From positions 177,297 to 241,296 of the forward strand of contig JBBHKE010000026.1 in the NCBI GenBank assembly GCA_037447655.1: DNA of 64,000 nt, written 5' to 3'. The stretch is from Zygnema cylindricum. Lineage: Eukaryota > Streptophyta > Zygnematophyceae > Zygnematales > Zygnemataceae. Below are positions 1 through 10,715 of the stretch, in pieces. Each line of letters opens with the position of its first letter. The stretch's first letter is position 1. Below the pieces are notes generated by a model, which saw nothing but the letters and a program-made list of their open reading frames with translations, ran no database searches and was not told the origin of the DNA. A program made the position numbers and the translations under genes.

Positions 1-206
1 GTATTATGGATTTACGTCCCTCCCTCCCTCCTCTGTCTCTCTCTCTCTTTCTCTCTATCATTATTTTTCTGTCCAATACTTCATGAAAATTCAGTCGCAG
101 CCACTGTTTCGTGTATATCATTTTTTTTCTGGACCCTTTGATAAAAAGTTGTGCGAAGGTGTTTTTCTGGAATGTTGATATTTGTAAGTTTTCAAATTGG
201 GCTTCG

Positions 207-380
207 AAACAACAATCTGGGGGCTGTCCACTCAGAGCCCGTGATGGTCTTTTAAGTATTAAAATGTTTTAACATGTTCTGTAGTTAAGTGTTTATTGTG
301 AGTCACACCTTTTTCTCTACAGATGAACGGGGTAATACGGGTGTCCTCTTCAGTTCTTTCTCTTGAGAGGGAGGTGCATT
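207..380 (+). repeat. Decayed upstream duplicate of the ACC exon 5' edge (492)
   Basis: The segment runs from an ACAACAATCTGG motif (about 208) through a T-rich tract and a CTACAG acceptor-like end (321) into GGTAATACGGGTGTCCTCT. The true exon repeats this order at 423-540: ACAACAATCTGG, TTTACAG, then GAGTAATATGGGAGTCCTCT. The copy has no open frame matching the protein and is about 45 bp longer between the two motifs. It reads as an old tandem duplication of acceptor plus exon start, now intronic. Confidence 0.6.
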
Positions 381-491
381 TAGGTATTATGGCATTGTTA
401 TTTTCTTAAAACGGATGTCAAGACAACAATCTGGATTTTATCAGATTAGAGCTGGTTGCAAGTGTTGATGTATCCTTTTTTTTCTTTACAG

Positions 492-2958
492 GAAAAACTG
501 AGTAATATGGGAGTCCTCTCTTATTCTCCTTCTCGAGATCGACAATGGCACGCCTATTTGGGAACAGAATCTCCATTTGGTATCCGTCGTCTTTTTCTGA
601 GAGCGCTTGTCCGAGAGACTCGTCCTTTAGTGGAATCCGGCACAGAAGAATCAGCCTCTCCGGTTTTGCCAGGTGGCAGTTTTGGAGGGAGGAATGGAGG
701 ATCAATAAAGGACTCTGAGTCTGAATTTTTGCCTCGTGGGGAGTCGCGTGCAATTGATGGAGTTGATATGGGCTGTAAGGTTGTTGAAAAAGCTTTAAAA
801 GGAGCTCTGGAGGAGCTCGATTTAGCGGCACATGACTCGAGAGGGAGGGCAGATCACGTACAAATTTATTTGGTTCTATTGGGAATGCTTCATTTGCCGG
901 AGATGGAGAGAGAGGAGACTATGAGGTAGGGAATAATATGAAACGTTAAAGTAATGGCGTTGAAATCCAAAAGAATCATCAAATAAAACCTCAAAAAGAA
1001 TCATGATAAAAAACCTCAAAAAGAAGTTCATAAAAAACCTCAAAAAGAAGATCGTAAAAAACCTCAAAAGAAGGTCGTAAAAAACCTGTATTGAGGAGTA
1101 TATTCATCCCAACTTAATAGCAAACACAATACGAATTGTGGTTATCCATAGCAACATAACAAATGTAAATTTATAAAGTGGCTCTTAAAATGTTTGAAAT
1201 TGTTGATACCGATTTAGAAAATCCATGACAGCATGCAATAACAATCGAAGCGGATATGTAAAATAAAATAACTTAAAAGAATATTAATTTTGTGACAAGT
1301 TGTGAGTGGTGGTATTGTACTAAATATTTCTTGAAAGGGGATACACCGAAAGTAATACCTATCTCAAATACTTCAAATTTGATTGAGAGAAATAGCTCCA
1401 AAATGCTGTAAACGGGGATAATATTACAGGTTTTCTATTCAAGTCACTATATAAAAATGTGATTTTTACTGTAAACTTGTAAAATTTGAATTAACTAGGT
1501 ATAAAGGGGCAGAATCTTCGGCCACTTTAATAAGGAAAGGCAAATAGAAAAGTTTGGTCGAGATGAATAGATAGGGGTAGGACACAATGCACTACTGTTA
1601 GAGTGGTTTTGTTTACAAGTAATATACCTGCATTATGCTTTTGTTGATGAAATTCCCCTACATCACTTGCCTTCCATACTAGTCCTATCAACTAATCTTT
1701 TGTACTTGACAGTGTTATGTAATTCACATTGACAGACTGAAATAGACTGGAATTTTTCAAAAAGTGTGGTATGAGAATGCGGAAAATAGTAATTTCTGTC
1801 TCTTCTTTGTCTCTCCTTGTCTCTCTTTTCGTCTTGCTTTTTGTCTCACATTTTTTTCTCTTTTTGTCTCTTATTTTGTCTCTTTTTTTGTCTCTCTTTT
1901 TGTCTCTCTTTTTGTTTCTCTTTTTCTCTCTCGTTTGGTCTCTCTTTTGGTCTCTCCTTCTGACTCTCTTTTTGTCTCGCTTTCTTTCTGTTTGTTACTC
2001 TTTTTTGTATTCCTTCTCGTCTCTCTTTTTGACTCCCTTTTTGCCCCCTCTTTGTCTCTTTTTTGCTCTTTTTGTCTTGCTTTTTGACTCACTTTTATTC
2101 TTCTTTTCTTCTGTTTCGTTTTTTCAGCAATCCAAAAAATTTGTGCCACGTGGCGGATTTCCTGAAGGCCATCGGTTGTCAGGTGGACAAATCCCTTGGG
2201 CAAAAAATGCAACAAGGAGGAGTCTCTAAATGGGAGATTAGGGTTTGTGTGGAAGTCGGAGAAGTGCCACTTGGAGCGTGGAGAACGATCGTCTCGAATC
2301 CTAGTGGATATGCTCCATTTTTAGAGGCAAGGTTTTTGTCCATTTTTCATTTTTAGAGGGTATGAAAAAGGTCCATTTTCCATTTTTAGTGTTAAGGGAG
2401 TTGTCCATTTTCCATGTTGGAAGTATGAAAAATATTTATTTTCCATAAAAAAAATGTTTTTCCTGGGTAAATACGCCATTTTGCAGATAAGAAATGAGTT
2501 CATTTTCCTTAATATTTTGTTTTCATGGGTATGCTCTATTTTTAGAGGTTAAGGAAATTGTCCATTTATGTTGGCGATCTCATTTTCCATGGAGAATTTT
2601 TGTTTTCATGGGTATGTATACCCATTTCTGGAGGTATGGAAACTGTTTTTTTTTCACATTAGAGGTACGAAATTGTTCTACTTTCATATCTGGAAAATTG
2701 CTCATTATTCATAGATAATTTTTGTTTCACGAGTATACTCCATTTTTGGAGGTATGAAAAGTTTGTCCATTTTCCATAAACTTTTGTTTTCACGTTTGGT
2801 ATCGATTGGAAACATACACACAACTTTTTGTTTTTATTATTCGAAATAGTCCGGATATTTGTTTCCATGACCTAACCAAAAAAACTAAATGTTTTTGTGT
2901 ATCTTCCTAAAAAAAACTGAAATTTTTCGCTATCCTCCAAACAAAAACTAAAAGCTCC

Positions 2959-2996
<38 letters not shown>

Positions 2997-5900
2997 ATCT
3001 TCGGAAAAAAACAAAAATGTTCTTACTTCCCTTGTCCATTGGGAGTTTTCCAGGTTTACCGTGAAACTGGCGATAGTCAGGGAAGGGGGAAAATGTACTT
3101 TTCTCCGTACTTTCCTCCTCAGGGAAGCCTCCATGGCTGTCTATTGGATACTCCATATCCAAAACTGTCCAACTTAGACAGAAGGAGACTTATCGCTCGG
3201 AGAAGTAGTACTACTTTTTGTCACGACTTTCCCTCGGTAAGTATTCATCACGAGTAGATTTAAAACAAAATACACAACCGAAAAAGAAAAAAAGGAAAAC
3301 AAAAACAAAGACAAGAAAGCGAAAACGAAGAGAAAAACAGGAGACAAAAACATAAGGAAACAAAAGGGAGAAAAAAGTAAATGATTTACTATGTTATTAT
3401 CATTATTTATCATTATATATCGATTTGTAGAAACACATCACACAAGGATTATAGAAGTCTTCTTGAATCACACCTCTAATTTCCTTTTTTTTGGTTCATC
3501 TCCTCTTTGTGAAACACTGTGGTTCACATTTTTTGTCGTAAACTTATGCCCTTTTGTGTCATTTTTATGTTTTTGTCTTTTTCTGCAGTTATTCAAAGCC
3601 GCTTTAGAAACCGCATGGAACTCAGCTTCTGCCGCAAGTTCTCTCTCGAAATTTCGGAATAATGTCTGTTTTTCGTCAGAAAACAATGATTTTCCGTCAG
3701 AAAACACCAACTTCTCGTCAGTGGATACCAATTTTTTGTCAGAAAACAACACCAACAACAATTTTTTAAGAGTAAAAGAGTTAATTTTTGCCGACACGAA
3801 AGGTGCATGGGACACTCCGTTAGTTGAAACGGAAACTCCTCCCCCTCTTAAAAGTACAATAGGAATGGTCGCATGGAAAATGGACTTAAAAACTCCGGAA
3901 TTGCCAGATGGCCGAAAATTATTTGTTGTTGCAAACGATGTGACACATGGAGCCGGGGCATTTGGACCTAAAGAAGATTCTTTTTTTAAAGCGGTAACGG
4001 ATTTAGCCTGTGAGGAAGAAATACCTCTTATTTATATTGCCGCAAATTCTGGAGCCAGGATCGGTCTTGCAGAAGAGGTTCGGAAAAAAATTAGGGTTGG
4101 GTGGATCGATGAAAAAAGCCCTGAAAAAGGTTCGTCTTATCTGTACTTGAATGAGGAAGAATACGAAGAATTGAAAGAGTCGGTTTTTGCAGAAAAACTG
4201 GTGGTTTATAATGACGGAGATAGAGGAGGAGAGAGAGAAGGAGAGATCCGGTGGGTCGTGACTGACATTATCGGAAAAGAAGACGGTTTGGGAGTTGAAA
4301 ATTTGTCTGGATCTGGAGCCATAGCCGGAGCTTTTTCTCGGGCATATAAAAAAACTTTTACGCTGACCTTCGTTTCGGGCAGGACGGTTGGTATTGGAGC
4401 TTATCTCGCAAGATTGGGAGTTAGATGTATTCAAAGAATAGACCAACCAATAATATTAACAGGATTTTCTGCCTTAAATAAACTTTTAGGGAGAGAGGTT
4501 TACACTTCCCATATGCAGTTGGGCGGTCCGAAAATTATGGCAGCAAATGGGGTCGTTCATTCGACAGTAACAAATGATTTCGAGGGAGTTTCTGCGATTC
4601 TTAAATGGCTTTCTTATGTGCCACGTGTCAATGGAGGAGAACTTCCTTTTGTAAAGCCTTTAGATTCTCCTTTTCGACAGGTGTCTTATTTTCCGGATAC
4701 TACTTGTGATCCTCTCGCAGCCATTGAGGGACTGCAAGTTGGCAATCTCGGAGAGTCTCCTCTCTCTCCTCCCCCCGAATCTGATCGAAGCTCAGGAACT
4801 GATAAAATCAACGGCGTTTTAGGAATTAATGGAGTTTTAGGAGCTAATGGGGTTTTAGGAATCAATGGACACGTTGGGGACAATCAAGAAAATCGAGAAA
4901 CTCGAGAGAATCAGGAGAATTCGGAGAATGGGGAAAATGTAAATCTCGACGAATCAGGTGGAGACTTGTGGTATGGTGGGATTTTTGACAGAGGAAGTTT
5001 CTCAGAAACTTTGTCGGGATGGGCACAAAGTGTAATAGTGGGAAGAGCCCGATTGGGAGGAATTCCTATAGGAGTGGTAGCAGTACAGACAAAAACAGAA
5101 ATGAGAAGTATTCCTGCAGATCCGGGACAACCAGATACTGCCGAAAGAGTCGTACCGCAAGCAGGACAAGTTTGGTTTCCAGATTCGGCGAACAAAACCG
5201 CTCAAGCTTTAATGGACTTTAATAGAGAGGGGCTTCCGTTATTCATTTTAGCGAATTGGAGAGGTTTTTCAGGAGGACAAAGAGACCTATTTGAGGGAGT
5301 TTTACAGATGGGATCTATGATTGTTGAACATTTGCGAATTTATGAACAGCCGGTTTTCGTTTATATTCCTCGAAAAGGAGAGTTGAGAGGAGGAGCTTGG
5401 GTGGTCGTAGATAGTAAAATAAATCCGAATCAAATAGAAATGTATGCAGATGAGACGGCAAGAGGAGCCGTTTTAGAACCGGAAGGAATGGTAGAGATTA
5501 AGTTTAGGAAAAAAGAACTTATGGAATGTATGCATAGACTCGATCCGGTATTACGAAATTTCGACAAAAAACTGAAAGAATTAAATGAAGGCTCGAGAGA
5601 GGTTTCAGACGACGTTTCTTCTAAGCGGGGAGTTTCGGCTGCGAATGGCAATGTCTCGGAGAGAGAGACGTCTAGAGGAGAGACAATATGTCTTGGAGAG
5701 AGAGAGAGAGTGATGGTTTTGATAGAAGAGAGAGAGAGAGCTCTTTTTCCTATCTATAATCAAGTGGCGATTCAATTCGCAGAACTCCACGATACTCCTA
5801 AGAGAATGGTGGTAAAAGGGGTTTTGAAATCTATTGTCCCTTGGAAAGAATCAAGATCGTTTTTTTATCAAAGACTGAGTTTCCGATTGGCCGAAGAAAA

Positions 5901-6849
5901 CTTGTTAAAATCGATTCGAGAAGCTTCCAGGCAAGACACTAATTTCGGTCGTCAGAAAACTCTAAATCTTCTTTTTGAAAATTGGGAATTGAAATCCACA
6001 TTTGAATCCATGTTAGAGTCCAAATTCAATAATCCTTTCATGTCAAGATTTAATAAAAGTTTTGAGAAAAACGGGCAGAAGATCGACGATTTTGTGGTTT
6101 TGGCGTGGGCTAAAAGACGAAATTTGCTTTGGTTCCATGTGGTTTTTGACCAAAACTCAACTGAAAAAATCGGTAAAGATTTGTTTGAGGTTTTAGACAG
6201 TATAGGGGAAGAAATAGAGAGAAGGTTGGAAAGACTACAGATTTTGGGTATCGCGAAAAAAATCGAAAATTTGGGAAATGAAAACAATTGGGTCGAGGGT
6301 CTTCAACGAGGACTTCTGGATTGTCTTTCTAAGGTACGGGAAAAAAAAAAAACAAAAACAAAATATAAAAACCTAAATTAAAGAATAAAGAACAGAAAAC
6401 CTACCGATTAATGACAAACAAACAAAAACTATAATTTCCTAAAGACCTTTGTCACTTTACTATTTTTTTGTTCTTGTTGTATGATTATCTTCTAGATGAC
6501 TTGTCTGACATCATTTCCAAATGATGACATTTTATACATTCCGTACATTTTTTATACATTGTACATCCGTACATTTCCGTACCTTTTCTGTGCATTCTAT
6601 GTAAATTGTTTTTCCAACTCGTAACTTTCGGTTATAACTCGTAAAGTGAAGGCACTGTTGCTCTTTATATTTTGTATCAACTAAAGTTTCATCTTTTTTT
6701 TTTCTTTCATTCTTTTTCCTTTTCTTTCTTTTTTCTTTTTTCTTTCTTTATTTATATTTGGTTTTGTCAAATAGGTATCCAGTGATCGACGGAAAGAAGT
6801 TGCCTCGATTTTAAAAGAGGCCATCGACTCAACCCTAATTGGTTTGTAG
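492..6849 (+). CDS. ACC1: Acetyl-CoA carboxylase, multidomain type: central domain and carboxyltransferase, 5' end outside window
   Basis: Homomeric acetyl-CoA carboxylase makes malonyl-CoA for fatty acid synthesis and elongation. Exons read here: 492-925, 2128-2326, 3054-3236, 3589-6333 and 6775-6849 (stop TAG), giving 1211 codons with every phase consistent. Exons 1-3 carry the central domain (YSPSRDRQWHAYLG, KWEIRVCVEVGEVPLGAW, LDRRRLIARRS). Exon 4 carries both carboxyltransferase halves: VVANDVTHGAGAFGPKED, IYIAANSGARIG, FVSGRTVGIGAYLARLG, SHMQLGGPKIM, then ANWRGFSGGQRDLFEG and ELRGGAWVVVDSKIN. The biotin carboxylase and BCCP domains must lie left of position 1. The exon 2 donor appears to be GC (see findings). 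Oddities are low-complexity insertions: SEN/NF repeats near 3668-3755, NGVLG repeats near 4800-4880, and an ERER-rich stretch near 5640-5745. The C-terminus is short (SSDRRKEVASILKEAIDSTL). Confidence 0.93.
2520..2775 (+). repeat. Degenerate intronic copies of an ACC exon end and donor
   Basis: The exon ends at 2326 in the context TATGCTCCATTTTTAGAG. Related strings recur inside the following intron near 2529 (TATGCTCTATTTTTAGAGGT), 2611 (TATGTATACCCATTTCTGGA, then GGT) and 2743 (TATACTCCATTTTTGGAGGT). They are separated by variants of GTCCATTTTCCAT and TTTTGTTTTCATGGG. Each copy keeps a GAGGT-like donor, so they could act as decoy 5' splice sites. Confidence 0.6.
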
Positions 6850-6975
6850 GAACTCCTCGATTTTAGGGTTTTAGGAACTCCTCCTTCTCGGTTTTAGGGT
6901 TTTAGGGACGACGACTCCTCGGTTGTAAGGTTTTAGGAAGTTTTCCTCCTCGGTTTTAGGGTTTTCGGTGTTTTA
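6840..6975 (+). repeat. TTTTAGGG-containing minisatellite starting at the ACC stop codon
   Basis: About four degenerate units of 35-45 bp combine an AACTCCTC / CTCCTCGG core with one or two TTTTAGGG strings. The first unit overlaps the last codons and stop of ACC (GGTTTGTAGGAACTCCTCG). The telomere-like motif (plant type TTTAGGG) is interrupted by other sequence, so this is a 3'-UTR minisatellite rather than a telomere remnant. Confidence 0.65.
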
Positions 6976-8884
6976 AGGTATAGTTCATCAATTCCTTGCC
7001 GTTATTATTTTGGCCGATAAAAAGTGCGTTGTCACTTTGTCTTTTTTAGGATTCTTTAGGACTATTTTAGGTTTTTTTTAAGTTTTTTTGTGTTTTCTAT
7101 CGAGCAATAGAATCGTATTCTCACTTTTATGACTTGGTTTGCATTGTTTTTTTATCCAATAGGAGTTTCGGTGCATTTTTTTAGAGAATTTTCATTCGTA
7201 TTTCGAGGTTTTTATTTGTTTTTTAGGGTAATAAACTAATAACGGTTTCCACTCTTTCTTTTACGTTAGTGAAAAATTTTGTGGCCTTTATTTTTGTGTC
7301 ATTTTGACCTTCAAACTATACTATTAGTTGTGAGGAGAAAGAGTAGAAAAGATGTGAGGTATGATTTTTTGAGATTGTTTTTTTCTTTTGCGGAAGGTTT
7401 GTCAATTTGAATTAGAGCTACACATCAATAGAACATATTAGGGTGTTTTTGAGATTTTCAGTATGATTAAGTTGTGATTTTAGAACTTCTTGTTTCAGAT
7501 TTTCTTTTGTGATTTTAAGAATTATATTTCGTGGTTTAAGACATCGTAGGTTTTTTCGATGTCAGTTTGAATTTATATTATGTTTCGATTTTATTTTGTG
7601 TTTTCAGTTGTGATTTTTTAGATACTTAATGTTTTCCAATTGTGATTTTTACAGTTTCTAGTTTTCTTAGTTGTAAATTCAGATTATTTGTTTCTGGAAG
7701 GTCCATCGTGGGTGTATTTTGTTCAATATAAGTTTGCCGCTTTGTGTGATACACCCCTCATCCTTATTACAGTTTTAACTGTTATCACTCCTTTTTTTTT
7801 TTACTTTTATCCAAAATTATGTAATGCTAATAACACCTAATTTAACAACTCATATTTTTTACTTGACTCTAATTGCACTATGAACTGTAATTCCCATTAT
7901 AACCAATGTTGCAACAGCTACCATCGCCTTTTCAAAATTATCACCATCGTTTTAACAATCTTTACTATTCAAGTATAAAGTAGAAAATAAAAAACATACA
8001 GGATAAATTAAAAAACACGATGATAAACAATCTGAGTCCGGGGGTACAAAAGGGGTGGCATGGTCCAAAACTGAAAAGCTACAAGCAGGGCAATAAAAAA
8101 CAAAAGCAATGTGAACACAGAAAAATGGCAAACTATCTGTGTACATATATTTTCCTGTGTACGTGAACTTCGCCTTTACATTTTTCCCTATTCAATTGTG
8201 GTAATATCCATGAAACTTATCTTCTCTAGTACACTACGCCACAACTCAACAATATAAATTACATCCAGATACCAGATGCAAATTTCCATAAAGATTTCAA
8301 AAGCTATTAAAAAATTTCAACATTTATTAAGAACTTTTCTTAAATCAGTAAAAATTGTAAAACAAAATCAGAACTGCAAATAATGAGAATTCGTTCGGAG
8401 TCGCACGTAAAAAATGGAGATGCAAAAAAATATGATGAAAGTCAAGATTTGAAAATGCTTCACTTTAGAATAGTCCTCCAAATTATTTTCATCCTCGAAA
8501 AAGTAAACCTAATCACTATTTATGATCATAAAAAAAAAAAAAAAAAATCTTGAAACTACCACATGGTTTTGTTAACACTTATTTTGCCGATACAACTATT
8601 ATCTCTTCTCGTCCCTCCCTCTCCCTCCCAAAAAAAAAAAAAAAAAGGTATCACAGGTTCCTTTCGAAGCGCCATTTCGACTTCACACCCCCAAAAAAGA
8701 TTGAGTTTTTTTTCCAAAGCAGCGGTAATGTATTTTACAAGACCATGTTTCTAAGGACCACTATGAAAAAAAAAAAAGGGCCACCAATTTTGTAAGGGAA
8801 CACGACAAACCAGAGAGAAAAAAAAAGGCACTGATAATTACAATCGACACTCTAAAAATTGCGAGAATATGAAAATGACGACTC
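6976..8884. other. Intergenic stretch, no gene recognised
   Basis: AT-rich sequence between the convergent ACC and Deltex-like genes. It has homopolymer A/T runs (for example 8530-8547 and 8630-8646) and only short ORFs without recognisable domains. The left part probably includes the ACC 3' UTR. Confidence 0.5.
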
Positions 8885-9050
8885 AATATGAAGCTGGTGA
8901 CGTGACGTGATAGCTCGTGATATGTGACAACTCTGGATGTGACAACTCTTGAGATTTCCATTGTGACGTGACAGTCTTTTGAATTCTTCACTGTGACGTG
9001 ACAGCTCTTGAATTGTTTCATTGGGACGTGACAATTTGTGACGTATTTTG
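8885..9050. repeat. Degenerate tandem repeat with GTGACGTGACA core
   Basis: About five imperfect units of roughly 30 bp share a GTGACGTGACAG core followed by CTCTTGAATT-like sequence. They lie just past the 3' end of the Deltex-like gene, probably in or near its 3' UTR. TGACGT is also a bZIP-type core, but tandem decay explains the pattern better than a promoter. Confidence 0.5.
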
Positions 9051-9134
9051 ACTACTCGAAAGTAAGCAAATAAAAAAGCTCCGAGAATGGTTGAAAAAAC
9101 TGCCCGAAAAAAAAAAAAAAAAAAAATCGATTTT

Positions 9135-9697
9135 TTAAAAAACGCCTAAATCGTGAAGTTCTCCTTTGACTCGAGCGAAATAAGTCTCGTCGGGCTGCAA
9201 ATAAAATAAAATTAAAAAAAAAAAAAAACACAATAAAAATAATAATAAAAATTTTAAAAAAAATAAATAGATAAATAAATAATAATAAAAAAAAAAAAAA
9301 GTGAGAAAATATCAAACTAAAATTTACCAAACCCTTTAAATGAGACCCAAAAAAATGTCCAAAGTGAATTGACCAGTTCAAGAAAAAAGACATTCTGAAA
9401 ACTTTTTAAGAAATGTCTCTCGTAAAAATATTTCCTAATATGAAAATTGACATCACGATGTTTTTTTTCATAATTTTTATTACCAAAAAACAAAAAAATC
9501 ATAAATTTTTTCAACAAAAAGTTGACATTTGAGTTGTTTTTCTGGTGTTTTCTTTTGAAAAACAGAAAAATGTCGGCATTTTCCGGTTTTTCACCTAACT
9601 TTTGTAAAAAAGAGGTCGATATTTCAGTTTTTTAAACTGTTTTAGCAATTTACTTCGTAAAAAAACTTAAGAGAAAAAAAAAACTCAAGTGAGAAAA

Positions 9698-9736
<39 letters not shown>

Positions 9737-10609
9737 GATTTAGACCTCAAATTCTTAAATCTTAAGAAGAAAAAAACTTACCCTTCTTCAAAATGTTAAA
9801 CCTTGAGAAAAAAAACTACCCTTCAGCTCTCCTTTTCTCCCTCCCTCTCTCCTTCTCTCCCCCTCTCCTTCTCTCCTTCTCCTCATTATGTTAAGTTTTG
9901 AGAAAATATCACACGCTTACAAACCAATGACCTATTTTTTTTTTTAAAACGTTTTTTTCCACAAAAATTATATGAGAGACTTTTTACTTGAAAAAAAATA
10001 TGAGAAATCGTCTAAAATTTCCGACAAAATATTAACATACATACTTTTTATTACTGAGGAACCTATACACCAAAAAACTTAAAAAGACGAAAAGGAAAAA
10101 ACGAAAGGAAATAAGAAAGAAAACCGGAAAGAAAGACGAAAAGAAAAGAAGGAAATCGGAAAGAAAAAAGAAAATGGAAAGAAAAAAAAAAACAAAAGGA
10201 AACGAATAAAAAAGATACTCACATATCCGAAATTGGTAGGACCACCGTCCATTTGAGTTTTGTGATGAATTCCACCCCAACTGAAAAAAAATAATAACCA
10301 AGACAAGGGGGAAAGGGAGAGAAGGGAGGGAAAGGGAGAAAGAGGGGGAAGGGGGAGAAAGAGGGGGAAGGGGAAGAAAGGGGGGGACGGCGGAGAACGG
10401 GGGTCGGGGCAGTTTTAAATGGAAAAAGAGATAGAGAGAAGTTTAAATGGAAAAAGAGATAGAGAGAAGTTTAAATGGAGAGAAAGAAAAGTAGGATCCC
10501 CCTTCTGTTCTCTCTTCCTCTCTTGTGTCAAATGGAGAATAAGGAATGCAGAAAGAAAGGGAGAGAGAGAGAGAGAGAGAAGAGAGAGAGAGGAGAGAGA
10601 GAGAGAGGG

Positions 10610-10640
<31 letters not shown>

Positions 10641-10642
10641 GG

Positions 10643-10715
<73 letters not shown>

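Noticed and set aside
456-491. ATG at 456 as the start of a gene
   Set aside because: It lies in the intron before the acceptor at 491; homology begins only at EKLSNMG.
6860-6970. Interstitial telomere
   Set aside because: TTTTAGGG strings are interrupted by unrelated CTCCTCGG sequence in every unit.
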